Shown: positions 18,352-27,398 of the stretch, piece after piece
Layout of the letters: each line of letters begins with the position of its first letter
How positions within the stretch are numbered: position 1 is the first letter of the stretch
Assembly (NCBI GenBank): GCA_965116715.1
Contig: OZ220724.1
Span: 2,914,001-2,978,000, forward strand
Direction: 5' to 3'
Source: Poriferisodalis sp965116715
GTDB taxonomy: Bacteria > Actinomycetota > Acidimicrobiia > Acidimicrobiales > Poriferisodalaceae
Length of the DNA stretch: 64,000 nt
Notes under the pieces: generated by a model
Told to the model about the DNA's origin: nothing
Seen by the model: only the letters and a program-made list of their open reading frames with translations
Databases searched by the model: none
Program-made: the position numbers and the translations under genes

Positions 18352-19761
18352 CTACTGCAGGTACTGGCAGAGCCCCCGCGGCAGGTACTGGCCGTCGCCT
18401 GCACGGCCCAGGTACTGGTCGTTGTCGATGATCTTGCGGCCCCGTGAGAACACCGTGTCGACGTGCCCGGTCACCTCGACGCCCTCGTAGGCCGAATGGT
18501 CGATATTCATGTGGTGGTTGTCGACACTGATCGTCCACTGCTTGTTGGGGTCGTAGATGACGACGTCGGCGTCGGAGCCCGCCGCGATGATGCCCTTGCG
18601 GGGATACAGGCCCATCATGCGGGCCGGGGTGGTGGCGCACAGCTCCACCCACCGGGCCAAGCCGATCTCGCCGGTCACCACCCCCTGGTAGATCATGTCC
18701 ATGCGGTGCTCGACGCCGCCGATGCCGTTGGGGATCGCCCGGAAGTCGTCGACACCGAGTTCCTTCTGTTCCTTCATGCAGAACGGGCAGTGGTCGGTGG
18801 ACACGACGGCTAGGTCGTTGGTGCGCAGGCCCTTCCACAGCGAGTCCTGGTGGCCTTCGGCCCTGGAGCGGATCGGCGTGGAGCACACGTAGGCAGCGCC
18901 CTCGAATCCGGGGCGGTCGAGGTGCTCTTCGAGGCTGAAGTGCAGGTACTGCGGGCAGGTCTCTGCGAAGACGTTCATGCCGGCGTCGCGCGCCAGCGCC
19001 ACCTGCTCCAGGGCCTCGGCAGCCGAGAGGTGCACGATGTACAGCGGCGCCGCGCCCACCTTGGCCAGCTGGATCGCCCGGTGGGTGGCCTCGGACTCGA
19101 GTTCTTTGCGCCGCACGTAGCCGTGAGTCACCGGAGCGGTCTCGCCTCGCTCGAAGGCCTGCGCAGCCAGCACGTCGATGGCCAGGCCGTTCTCGGCGTG
19201 CATCATGATCAGCCCGCCGTTGCCGGCGGCTTGCTGCATGGCCCGCAGGATCTGGCCGTCGTCGGCCAGGAAGACTCCCGGGTAGGCCATGAACAGCTTG
19301 AAGCTGGTGATGCCCTCGTTGACCAGCAGGTCCATCTCTTTGAGCGAGTCGTTGTCGACGCCGCCGATGATCATGTGGAAGCCGAAGTCGACGGCGCAGT
19401 TGCCCTCGGCCTTGGCCATCCACTCGTCGAGGCATTCCCGCACGTTCTCGCCGTACTTCTGGACAGCGAAGTCCACGATGGTCGTCGTGCCGCCCCACGC
19501 AGCGGCCCGTGTCCCCGTCTCGAACGTGTCAGAGGCGTAGGTGCCGCCGAACGGCAGCTCCATGTGGGTGTGCACGTCCACGCCGCCGGGCACCACCAGC
19601 CGGCCGGTGGCGTCGACCACCTCCGCGCCGGCTTCGGCTGCGACGGCGATGTCGCTGCCGGGCTGCAGCACCGCCGCGATCTGCTCGCCGTCAATGAGCA
19701 CCTCGGCCGGATCGGCGCCGGTCGAGCTGACAACGGTGCCTCCCTTGATGAGCGTCGCCAT
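18352..19761 (-). CDS. hydA: Dihydropyrimidinase/hydantoinase
   Basis: A 469-residue cyclic amidohydrolase, close to the family's usual length. It shows the zinc-binding VDVHTHMELPFGG, the carboxylated-lysine motif SFKLFMAYPG, further metal histidines in MMHAENG and IVHLSAAEAL, and the STDHCPFC aspartate. The enzyme opens dihydrouracil, dihydrothymine or hydantoins to N-carbamoyl amino acids. The next step would be done by the nitrilase-fold enzyme encoded just upstream in the same operon. No dihydropyrimidine dehydrogenase is in the window, so the first reductive step is either elsewhere or not used. Confidence 0.93.
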   Translation of the reverse strand: MATLIKGGTVVSSTGADPAEVLIDGEQIAAVLQPGSDIAVAAEAGAEVVDATGRLVVPGGVDVHTHMELPFGGTYASDTFETGTRAAAWGGTTTIVDFAVQKYGENVRECLDEWMAKAEGNCAVDFGFHMIIGGVDNDSLKEMDLLVNEGITSFKLFMAYPGVFLADDGQILRAMQQAAGNGGLIMMHAENGLAIDVLAAQAFERGETAPVTHGYVRRKELESEATHRAIQLAKVGAAPLYIVHLSAAEALEQVALARDAGMNVFAETCPQYLHFSLEEHLDRPGFEGAAYVCSTPIRSRAEGHQDSLWKGLRTNDLAVVSTDHCPFCMKEQKELGVDDFRAIPNGIGGVEHRMDMIYQGVVTGEIGLARWVELCATTPARMMGLYPRKGIIAAGSDADVVIYDPNKQWTISVDNHHMNIDHSAYEGVEVTGHVDTVFSRGRKIIDNDQYLGRAGDGQYLPRGLCQYLQ

Positions 19762-19818
19762 CTTCGTGTCCCCCCTGGATTGCGATGGGTGAAGCCGAAC
19801 CAGTCCTTGCTCGCCCCC

Positions 19819-20661
19819 TCAGGGCGCTACGAGCGGTTCGTAGGACTCGGGCCGGCGGTCTCGGTAGAAGGCCCACTGGTTGCGGACCTCATCGAGCATC
19901 TCGAGGTCGAGCTCACGCACGACCAACTCCTCCGCGCTGTCCGACGCGGCCCCGTCGACGATCTGCCCCCGGGGGTTGGCGAAGTACGACGTGCCGTAGA
20001 AGTCGTTGTCGCCCAGCGGCTCGACGCCGACCCGGTTGATGGCCCCGACGAAGTACATGTTCGCCGCCGCAGACGACGTCTGTTCGAGCTGCCACAGGTA
20101 CGCGGACAGCCCCCGGCTGGTGGCTGAGGGGTTGAACACGATCTCTGCGCCGGCCAGCCCGAGGGCACGCCAGCCCTCGGGGAAATGACGGTCGTAGCAG
20201 ATGTAGACGCCGACGGTCCCGACGGCGGTCTCGAAGACGGGATAGCCCAGATTGCCCGGCCGGAAGTAGAACTTCTCCCAGAACCCCTTCACCTGCGGGA
20301 TGTGGTTCTTGCGGTACTTGCCGAGATAGGTCCCATCCGCGTCGATGACGGCAGCGGTGTTGTAGAGGAAGCCGGCCTGCTCCCGCTCGTACATGGGCAC
20401 GACCAGCACGATCTCGTGCTGGGCGGCCAGCTCGCAGAAGCGTTTGGTGGTCGGACCGTCGGGAATCGCTTCGGCGTAGGAGTAGTACTCGGCATCCTGC
20501 ACCTGGCAGAAATAGGGCCCGTAGAAGAGCTCTTGAAAGCACATCACCCGGGCGCCGGCGGCGGCAGCTTCGGCCACGTACTTCTCGTGGAGCTCGATCA
20601 TCGACTCTTTGTCGCCGGTCCAAGCCGTCTGCACGATTGCGGCAGTCACCATGCGTGCCAT
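19819..20661 (-). CDS. Beta-ureidopropionase-like carbon-nitrogen hydrolase
   Basis: A 280-residue nitrilase-superfamily protein with the Glu-Lys-Cys triad visible: FQELFYGPYF (Glu), KYRKNHIPQVKGF (Lys) and VYICYDRHFPEG (Cys). These contexts match beta-ureidopropionase/N-carbamoyl-amino-acid amidohydrolase, which releases CO2 and NH3 from N-carbamoyl-beta-alanine. It is the first gene of the seven-gene operon, 57 bp before dihydropyrimidinase. The 125-bp gap to the divergent MFS gene (20787) should hold both promoters. Confidence 0.9.
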   Translation of the reverse strand: MARMVTAAIVQTAWTGDKESMIELHEKYVAEAAAAGARVMCFQELFYGPYFCQVQDAEYYSYAEAIPDGPTTKRFCELAAQHEIVLVVPMYEREQAGFLYNTAAVIDADGTYLGKYRKNHIPQVKGFWEKFYFRPGNLGYPVFETAVGTVGVYICYDRHFPEGWRALGLAGAEIVFNPSATSRGLSAYLWQLEQTSSAAANMYFVGAINRVGVEPLGDNDFYGTSYFANPRGQIVDGAASDSAEELVVRELDLEMLDEVRNQWAFYRDRRPESYEPLVAP

Positions 20662-20786
20662 GTTGTGCCCTCCTCGCTCTCTTGGGAGTCCCTCGTGCGT
20701 GGCTGGAGGAAAAAAACGAGTCTAGATCAGCCTGTAGAGGCATTCTGAACCGACGCAGCAGCCGCTTCATCAGGCAGGATGTAACG

Positions 20787-22079
20787 ATGTCCAAACGCAG
20801 CACCACCTTCCGCGGATGGAGGGTGGTGGGTGCAGGGGCAGTGATCCAAGGGTTGCAGAGTGCGTTCGTCATGCACTCGCTGGGCGCCTACCTGGTGGAG
20901 CTGGAGCGGGAGTACGGCTGGAGCAAGACGGCCCTGTCGGGCGCGTTCGCGGTGAATCGCGCCGAGACGGCGCTGCTGGGGCCGGCGCAGGGCTGGCTGA
21001 TTGACCGCTTCGGACCCAAGGCCATCACCCGTGCAGGCGCGGTGGCCATGGCGGTCGGCTTCGTGTGGTTCAGCCAACTGCACTCGCTGTGGCAGTTCTA
21101 CGGTGCCTTCTTCGTCATGGCTGTCGGCAGCGCGTTCTGCGGGTTCTTGACGGTCACCGTCGCGATCGTGCGTTGGTTCGAACGGCTGCGGGCCCGCGCG
21201 CTGGCGCTCGGCGGCATGGGCCTCGCTGTGGGCGGCGTGTGCGTCCCGCTCGTGGTGCTGATGTTCACCTGGTTCGGCTGGCGCACGACCGCTGCGGTCA
21301 CCGGCGTCGGGGGCGCTGCTGTTGCTTGGTGGCTGGCCAAGTACCTCGACGGCAGCCCTGCCGAATTCGGCGAGGAGGTCGACGGCGGGGCCAAGATCGT
21401 CGCCAACGGGAAGACGGTTCGAGCGGAGGGCCTCACCGATGTCCACTTCACCGCGAAGGAGGCGATGCGCACCAGGGCGTTCTGGACCATCTCGTTCGGT
21501 CACCTGAGCGCCCTGTTCGTGGTGGGCGCCGTGATGGCGCACCTGCAGCTCTACCTGACGTCCGAACGCGGCTACTCGCTGCAGCACGCCAGCCTGTTCG
21601 CTGCAGCGCTGCCGCTCATGCAGCTCGCCGGCATGGCGGTGGGCGGCTACCTCGGCGACCGGGTCAACAAGCGGCTCATCGCCTCGGTGGCCATGTTCGG
21701 GCACGCCGGCGGCATCTTGCTGCTGGCGTGGGCTCCCAACGCGTTCGTGGTGGTGCTGTCCGTCATCTTTCATGGGCTGGCTTGGGGTGCGCGTGGGCCG
21801 CTCATGCAGGCCATGCGAGCCGACTACTTCGGTTCTTCGGCGTTCGCTGCGATCATGGGCGTGAGTTCGCTCATCGTGATGATCGGGCCGATCGTCGGCC
21901 CGCTCGCCGCGGGATGGGTGGCCGACACCACCGGCAGCTACGTCACCGCATTCGTCGGGCTCGCTGCCATCACCGCCGCCGGGATGCTGTTCTTCGTCAT
22001 CACCAAGCCCCCGAGTCCGCCACAGCGCACCACCGGCACCGCCACCGGTCCGCAGCGACGGCAAGAAGTGGCACGCTAA
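20787..22079 (+). CDS. MFS transporter (monocarboxylate/oxalate-type)
   Basis: A 430-residue protein with about twelve hydrophobic segments and the MFS loop DRFGPKAITRAGA between helices 2 and 3. The opening (FRGWRVVGAGAVIQGLQSAF) resembles transporters of the oxalate/formate and monocarboxylate type. The ATG at 20787 has an AGG-containing ribosome site; an earlier start adds ~50 residues of polar sequence unlike the family. It heads an operon with P450, LLM oxidoreductase, TauD-like dioxygenase and CoA-transferase, so it probably imports their substrate, an organic acid. Confidence 0.88.
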   Translation: MSKRSTTFRGWRVVGAGAVIQGLQSAFVMHSLGAYLVELEREYGWSKTALSGAFAVNRAETALLGPAQGWLIDRFGPKAITRAGAVAMAVGFVWFSQLHSLWQFYGAFFVMAVGSAFCGFLTVTVAIVRWFERLRARALALGGMGLAVGGVCVPLVVLMFTWFGWRTTAAVTGVGGAAVAWWLAKYLDGSPAEFGEEVDGGAKIVANGKTVRAEGLTDVHFTAKEAMRTRAFWTISFGHLSALFVVGAVMAHLQLYLTSERGYSLQHASLFAAALPLMQLAGMAVGGYLGDRVNKRLIASVAMFGHAGGILLLAWAPNAFVVVLSVIFHGLAWGARGPLMQAMRADYFGSSAFAAIMGVSSLIVMIGPIVGPLAAGWVADTTGSYVTAFVGLAAITAAGMLFFVITKPPSPPQRTTGTATGPQRRQEVAR

Positions 22080-22084
22080 GCGCC

Positions 22085-23497
22085 ATGGAAGCCGTCCGCC
22101 CGGACACTGAGCGTGCATCTCGGCATGAGCCCGGGCTGGATCCGTCGCCGTTGTTTGACCCGCGCACCTACACCGACGGCGTGCCGCACGACCTGATCGC
22201 CGAACTGCGAGCACACGCGGCGGTCCACTGGGTGCCCGAGCCCGAGCTGATGGGGTGGGAGGCAGGACCCGGTTTCTGGGCGGTGCTCACCCACGAGCTG
22301 ATGAATCGGGTGCTGCGCGATCCGGGGACGTTCTCGTCCCACCTCGGCGGGACGCAGATCCGCGACCCTCAGACCGCTGCGATGCTCGAATTCGTCCAGC
22401 GGATGATGCTGAATCAGGACCCGCCGCAGCACACACGGCTGCGGCGCCTGCTGATGCGCTCGTTCACGCCGAGCGCTGTGGCCGAGCTGGAGGCCACTAT
22501 CTCGGCTCGCGCGGAGCGGCTCGTGAGCGCGGTCGTCGACCGCGGCAGCGCCGATTTCGCCAAGGAGGTTTCAGCCGAGCTGCCGCTGCTGACGCTGGCC
22601 GACATCATGGGCGTGCCGTCGGAGGACCGGATGCTGCTGTTCGACTGGTCCAACCGAGTCATCGGCTACCAGGACGCCGAATACGCGGTCTCCGACGCCT
22701 TCGATCCGGCGACAGGAACCGAGATGGCGCGGCGGGCGTGCGAGGTGCGAGCCCAGATCCGCCCCGGTCCCGACGGCCGCTTGCCCGACCCCCGCTCACG
22801 CGAAGGCCTCGCCGACATGTACGCCTACGCGCACGATCTCGCGACCTACAAGCGGGCGAACCCTGGCTCCGACGTGGTGTCGATACTGCTGGCCGCCGAC
22901 GACGCCGAGGGCGGCATCACCAACGAAGAGTTCGAGACCATGTTCTTCCTCTTCGCCGTGGCGGGCAACGAGACGCTGCGAAACGGCATACCGGGGGGCC
23001 TGTGGGCGCTGCTGGGCCACCCTGAGCAATTCGACACGCTGCTCGCCGACCCCGAGTTGCTGCCCAGCGCCATCGAGGAGATGCTGCGGTTCATGCCGCC
23101 GGTCGTGCACTTCCGCCGCACCGCCTCACGTGATGTCGAACTCGGCGGGCGTTCCGTGCGCGCGGGCGACAAGGTGGTGGTCTTTCACGTCGCAGCCAAC
23201 CGCGACCCGGCTGTGTTCGCCGAGCCCGACCGGTTCGACATCGCACGCAGCCCCAACGACCATCTCACCTTCGGGGCGGGCCCGCACTTCTGCCTGGGCG
23301 CGCACCTGGCCCGCCGCCAGATGTCGGCGATCTTCACTGAGTCGCTGTGGCGGATGCCGAACCTGCGTCTGGACCCAGCCCGCCGGCCGGAGCACCTGCT
23401 GTCGAACTTCCAGCACGGCTTCAAGCACCTGCCGGTGCTCTGGGACGTGCCCGCAGGCCGGGAGGCTGCTGCCGGCCGTGGGGAGGCTGCACCGTGA
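22085..23497 (+). CDS. Cytochrome P450
   Basis: A 470-residue soluble P450. The I-helix has AGNETLRN, like actinobacterial sterol- or terpene-type P450s, the ExxR motif is EMLRF, and the heme-binding loop is FGAGPHFCLGAHLAR with the axial cysteine. The ATG at 22085 lies 5 bp after the MFS stop; an upstream extension of the frame runs through the MFS gene and is not coding. It would hydroxylate the imported compound with electrons from a ferredoxin that is not encoded here. Its stop overlaps the next start as GTGA. Confidence 0.94.
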   Translation: MEAVRPDTERASRHEPGLDPSPLFDPRTYTDGVPHDLIAELRAHAAVHWVPEPELMGWEAGPGFWAVLTHELMNRVLRDPGTFSSHLGGTQIRDPQTAAMLEFVQRMMLNQDPPQHTRLRRLLMRSFTPSAVAELEATISARAERLVSAVVDRGSADFAKEVSAELPLLTLADIMGVPSEDRMLLFDWSNRVIGYQDAEYAVSDAFDPATGTEMARRACEVRAQIRPGPDGRLPDPRSREGLADMYAYAHDLATYKRANPGSDVVSILLAADDAEGGITNEEFETMFFLFAVAGNETLRNGIPGGLWALLGHPEQFDTLLADPELLPSAIEEMLRFMPPVVHFRRTASRDVELGGRSVRAGDKVVVFHVAANRDPAVFAEPDRFDIARSPNDHLTFGAGPHFCLGAHLARRQMSAIFTESLWRMPNLRLDPARRPEHLLSNFQHGFKHLPVLWDVPAGREAAAGRGEAAP

Positions 23498-24456
23498 CCG
23501 GGCGCCCCGCTGCACCGCCCATCCGGGTCGGGGTCACACCCGACGTCAAGCTCTGGACGCGACCGTGGGCCGAGCGTCGCCGCATGCTCGAACTCGTCGC
23601 CGATGCGGGCATCGACCACGTGTTCTTCGCCGACCACGTCAGCTTCCGGATCGGGCACGGCAACGACGGCATGGTCACCGCGGCGGCGCTGGCCAACCTG
23701 CATCCGACGCTGGGCGTCTATCTGGGCGTGTACCTGCTACCGCTGCGCCACCCGGTGCCTGTCGCCCGCCAGCTCGCGAACCTCGCCGAGATGGCGCCGG
23801 GACGGATCAGCTTCGGTGTCGGCATCGGCGGCGACGACCGCCACGAAGTCGAAGTGTGCGGTGTCGATCCGCGGACCCGGGGGCGGCGGACTGACGAATC
23901 GCTCGGCATCGTGCTGCGGCTGCTGGCCGGCGAGACCGTCGATCACGCAGGAGAGTTCTTCTCGTTCTCGGCGGCCCGCATCGTCCCGGTACCCGACCCG
24001 CCCATTCCCGTCTACGTCGGGGGTCGGTCCGATGCCGCCATCCGCAGGGCCGGTCGCTTCGCCGACGGCTGGCTGGGCATCTGGTGCACCGTCGAGCACT
24101 ACCGGACGGCGCTGAGCCTCTATGCAGAAACGGCAGCCGCCGAGCGGGCGATCGACGCCCCTGCACCTGCCACGCCCGATCACGGCATCCAGCTGTGGAT
24201 CGGCCTAGGCGACAGCCCCCAGGAAGCGGTCGGCTGGGTCGGCCCCGAGCTGGAACGCTTCTACCGGGTGCCGTTCAAGGCGTTTGAGAAGTACACGCCG
24301 TGCGGCACGGTTGACGACATCGTCGAGTTCTTCCTGCCGTACCTCGACGCCGGCTGCCGCCACATCAATATGACGCTGTGCGGCGGGAACCCCGATGAAG
24401 CGATACTTGCAGCGGGGGAAGTGGCCCGGCGGCTGCGACAGGCGGACCCGGTATGA
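23494..24456 (+). CDS. LLM-class flavin/F420-dependent oxidoreductase of the P450 operon
   Basis: A 320-residue LLM-fold protein (IRVGVTPDVKLWTRPWAERR; HVFFADHVSF; ISFGVGIGGDDRHE; PIPVYVGGRSDAAIRRAGRF). The GTG start at 23494 shares four bases with the P450 stop, which indicates translational coupling. The family uses reduced F420 or flavin for hydride transfer or oxygenation of small organic compounds. Being in the P450/dioxygenase/CoA-transferase operon, it is likely one oxidative step of the same unknown catabolic route. Confidence 0.9.
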   Translation: MTGRPAAPPIRVGVTPDVKLWTRPWAERRRMLELVADAGIDHVFFADHVSFRIGHGNDGMVTAAALANLHPTLGVYLGVYLLPLRHPVPVARQLANLAEMAPGRISFGVGIGGDDRHEVEVCGVDPRTRGRRTDESLGIVLRLLAGETVDHAGEFFSFSAARIVPVPDPPIPVYVGGRSDAAIRRAGRFADGWLGIWCTVEHYRTALSLYAETAAAERAIDAPAPATPDHGIQLWIGLGDSPQEAVGWVGPELERFYRVPFKAFEKYTPCGTVDDIVEFFLPYLDAGCRHINMTLCGGNPDEAILAAGEVARRLRQADPV

Positions 24457-24472
24457 GCGCGACAGGATCGTC

Positions 24473-25330
24473 ATGACCATCACGGCCAAGCCGATTGCAG
24501 GCGCGCTCGGCGCCGAGCTGTGGGCGGCCGGCGGGGGGACGCTCGACGTCAACAGGCTCGACGCCGCGGGCGCTGCGGCAATCCGGCAGGCGCTGTGCGC
24601 GCACCACGTGGTGGTGATCCGCGGGCAGCAGATGGATGCCGCCGATGTTGCGAGCTTCGGCCGCCGCTTCGGCGAGCTCGAGCGCCACCCCTACCTCGGC
24701 GGCACCTCCGAGGAGCCCGAAGTGGTGCCGGTCATCAAGGAGCCCCACGAGACCGTCAACTTCGGCGGCGGCTGGCACTCGGAGATGTCGTTCCTGGAAT
24801 GCCCCCCGATGGCCACGGCGCTGTATGCGGTCGAAGTGCCGAGCTTCGGCGGGGACACGCTGTTCGCCAACCAGCAGGCGGCCTACACGGGGCTGTCCGA
24901 CACCATGAAGCACTTCGCCCAGAGCCTCAGCGCGGTGCACTCAGCGGCCCGTCAGTACGGGCGGCGAGGCGACTCGGACCGGCACGCCGGCCAGCGCAGT
25001 TCGATGACCGTCAACGTGTCCGACGACGCGCACGCGCAGCTGACCCATCCGGTCGTGCGGACCCATCCCGAGACCGGCGCCAAAGCGCTGTACGTGAATC
25101 GGGCGTTCACCGAGGCCATCTCGGGCATGCGCCGGCACGAGTCGAAGGCGCTGCTGGAGATGCTGTGGAACCACGCGGTCGGCGAGCAGTTCACGTGCCG
25201 GGTGCGGTGGGAGCCGGGAACGCTGACCATGTGGGACAACCGCAGCGTCCAGCACTACGCGCTGAACGACTACCACGGCCAGCGCCGGCACATGCTGCGG
25301 GTGACGATTGCCGGCGACCGGCCTCGCTGA
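24473..25330 (+). CDS. TauD/TfdA-family 2-oxoglutarate-dependent dioxygenase
   Basis: A 285-residue protein of normal length for the family. The iron site reads WHSEMSF (His-X-Glu in place of the commoner His-X-Asp) and the distal histidine and 2-oxoglutarate arginine are in NRSVQHYALND...RRHMLRVTI. The family oxidatively cleaves C-S, C-O or C-N bonds, as in taurine, 2,4-D and similar acids. The ATG at 24473 follows an AGGA ribosome site, 16 bp after the preceding stop. Glutamate instead of aspartate is unusual but tolerated in some dioxygenases. Confidence 0.9.
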   Translation: MTITAKPIAGALGAELWAAGGGTLDVNRLDAAGAAAIRQALCAHHVVVIRGQQMDAADVASFGRRFGELERHPYLGGTSEEPEVVPVIKEPHETVNFGGGWHSEMSFLECPPMATALYAVEVPSFGGDTLFANQQAAYTGLSDTMKHFAQSLSAVHSAARQYGRRGDSDRHAGQRSSMTVNVSDDAHAQLTHPVVRTHPETGAKALYVNRAFTEAISGMRRHESKALLEMLWNHAVGEQFTCRVRWEPGTLTMWDNRSVQHYALNDYHGQRRHMLRVTIAGDRPR

Positions 25331-25373
25331 CGACCCGCTGAACGCTGCAGGCCGACAAGGGAGACGAACGCCG

Positions 25374-26585
25374 ATGAGACCGCTGGCAGGCATCCGCGTC
25401 GTTGACATGAGCCGCGTGCTGGCGGGGCCGTTCGCCGGGCGCATCCTCAGCGATCTCGGCGCCGACGTCGTGAAGGTGGAGCCGCCCGAGGGCGACATCT
25501 CGCGCCTGTGGGGCGTGAACCGTGCCGGGCTCGCCGGCTTCTACACCCAGCAGAACGTGGGCAAGCGCAACGTCTGCATCGACCTGCGCGCCGAGGGCGG
25601 GCCCGAGACGGTCAAGCGCCTGGCCGCTGAAGCGCATGTGCTCATCGAGAACTTCCGACCTGGCGTCATGGCACGCCACGGCCTGTCGTTCGCCGAGCTG
25701 GCTGAGCTGAATCCGGCGTTGGTCATGCTGTCGATCAGCGGGTTCGGCCAGGAGGGTCCCGACTCGCAGCGCGCGGCCTACGCGGCGGTGCTGCACGGCG
25801 AGTCGGGCTGGATGGCACGGGCGGCACGGATTCACCAGCAGCCGCTGCAAGAGCCCTATCTGGCCGTAGCCGACACGAATGCCTCACTTCATGGGTCGAT
25901 CGGTGTGCTCGCGGCCCTGCGTGTCGCAGAGCAGACGGGCCATGGCCAGCACATCGACATCGCCATGCTGGAGTCCTTCCTGGCAACCGACGAAGGCAGC
26001 CAGGCCGGACTGGACGGCGGCAACTACACCTCCCAGGGCGGGTTGGTGTGGGACGGCGTCGATGGCCCGATCCTCACCGCCGGCGACTTCCGCTGGATCT
26101 GGCGGCAGCTCAGCGAGACCCACGGGCTGGCCGACCCGTCTCCCCCCGATGCCGATATCCCCACCAAGCGGGCGCACCGGACCGACGCGATCAACGCCTT
26201 CCTGAGTTCGTTCGCCACGCGGGCGGAGATGCTGGCAGCCCTCGACGCAGCGAATCTGGCGTGGGGTGACATCCGCACGACGGCCGAAGCGCACGAGTCG
26301 CCCACTGCGGTCCATCGTGGCTCGGCGGTCGAGATCGATGCTCGCGACGGCGGCACGCGCCGGGTCACCCAGACGCCATACCGGTTCACGGGCGCTTCTG
26401 CGACGACATCGGCAACCTCCGGCATCACGGCCGCGGCGCTGGCGCCTCACCTCGGTGAGCACAACGGCGAGGTGCTGGCTGAGTGGCTGGGCGCAGGGCG
26501 CGCCGAAATCGATGCGCTGCGCGAAGCGGGCGTGCTGATCGAGGACGCATTCGCTGCCGAAGAGCGATCGCACGGGCGACGGTGA
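25374..26585 (+). CDS. CaiB/BaiF family (class III) CoA-transferase
   Basis: A 403-residue class III CoA-transferase (RPLAGIRVVDMSRVLAGPFA; LGADVVKVEPPEGD; NVGKRNVCIDLR; IENFRPGVMARHGL). The catalytic aspartate is expected in the LAVADTNASLHGSIGV segment. It would move CoA between carboxylic acids, activating the substrate or product of the operon for beta-oxidation-like breakdown. The start has the ribosome site AAGGGAG 9-10 bp upstream. It appears to be the last gene of the operon, before a ~90-bp gap. Confidence 0.92.
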   Translation: MRPLAGIRVVDMSRVLAGPFAGRILSDLGADVVKVEPPEGDISRLWGVNRAGLAGFYTQQNVGKRNVCIDLRAEGGPETVKRLAAEAHVLIENFRPGVMARHGLSFAELAELNPALVMLSISGFGQEGPDSQRAAYAAVLHGESGWMARAARIHQQPLQEPYLAVADTNASLHGSIGVLAALRVAEQTGHGQHIDIAMLESFLATDEGSQAGLDGGNYTSQGGLVWDGVDGPILTAGDFRWIWRQLSETHGLADPSPPDADIPTKRAHRTDAINAFLSSFATRAEMLAALDAANLAWGDIRTTAEAHESPTAVHRGSAVEIDARDGGTRRVTQTPYRFTGASATTSATSGITAAALAPHLGEHNGEVLAEWLGAGRAEIDALREAGVLIEDAFAAEERSHGRR

Positions 26586-26678
26586 GCGTCGACCATTACG
26601 CAGACGCAACGATCTTCATGGAACCGAAACAGTCCGGCGGGAGTCTGAAGGGGCAGGCAGTCTTCGTGGGGACTTGGC

Positions 26679-27398
26679 ATGGCTGGCGCTCCCGTAGCAG
26701 CGATGAATCTGGCAGTGACGGACGCACCTCTGGCGTTCAGCATGTCGAGGCTGGATGCTGCGCTGGCGGGCTCGGGTCTCATCGGTTCGGTGCCCATGGG
26801 CTCGACGCTCGTGGGCGGGGAGCTGATGGGTTCGGGCACGTTGGGTGCTGGGTGGACAGTGAGCGCAGCTGAGGGCACGCCCTCAACCGAGGCCGCCTCT
26901 GTGGACGCGGTGGCGATGCGGTTCGAGGACTTCTATGCGGCTCACCGCGACGAGCTGGCGCGGGCGCTCGGGATGGCGTTGCGTGACAGCGCGCTCGGCA
27001 CCGAAGCCGCAGACGAGGCATTTGCGCGCGCCTGTCAACGCTGGGGACAGGTCAGCGCCTACGCGAATCCGCAGGGCTGGGTGTTCCGTGTCGGATTGAA
27101 CTGGGCACGGTCGTGGCTGCGACGGGTCCGGCGAGAACGTGAACGGCGACCATTGCTGGCTCAGCCGCATGCCACTGAGGACCGGACGCGCGACGTGGAC
27201 CTCGACCGGGCGCTGTCGACGCTCAATGACGCGCACCGAGCGGTGATCGTGGCTCGCTTCTACCTGGACTGGTCGGTGGCCGAGACCGCGGAGGCGCTCG
27301 GCATCGCCGCCGGCACGGTGAAGAGTCGGCTGAGCCGAGGTCTGGAGCAGCTGCGCGATGTGCTCGAGGCTGCACCCGACGGGCGGGACGGGTCATGA
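26679..27398 (+). CDS. ECF-type RNA polymerase sigma factor
   Basis: A sigma-70 family protein. Region 2 is FEDFYAAHRDELARALGMAL...GWVFRVGLNWARSWLRR, and region 4 is LNDAHRAVIVARFYLDWSVAETAEALGIAAGTVKSRLSRGLEQL. The first ~79 residues are a Gly/Ser/Met-rich stretch unlike sigma factors, so a later start (ATG at 26916) may be the true one; the 26679 start does have a GGGGA-type ribosome site. The stop overlaps the next gene by 4 bp, the usual sigma/anti-sigma arrangement. Confidence 0.87.
   Translation: MAGAPVAAMNLAVTDAPLAFSMSRLDAALAGSGLIGSVPMGSTLVGGELMGSGTLGAGWTVSAAEGTPSTEAASVDAVAMRFEDFYAAHRDELARALGMALRDSALGTEAADEAFARACQRWGQVSAYANPQGWVFRVGLNWARSWLRRVRRERERRPLLAQPHATEDRTRDVDLDRALSTLNDAHRAVIVARFYLDWSVAETAEALGIAAGTVKSRLSRGLEQLRDVLEAAPDGRDGS

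Noticed and set aside
21065..22084. A long N-terminal extension of the P450 frame
   Set aside because: It runs through the MFS gene in another frame; the P450 family start fits ATG 22085.
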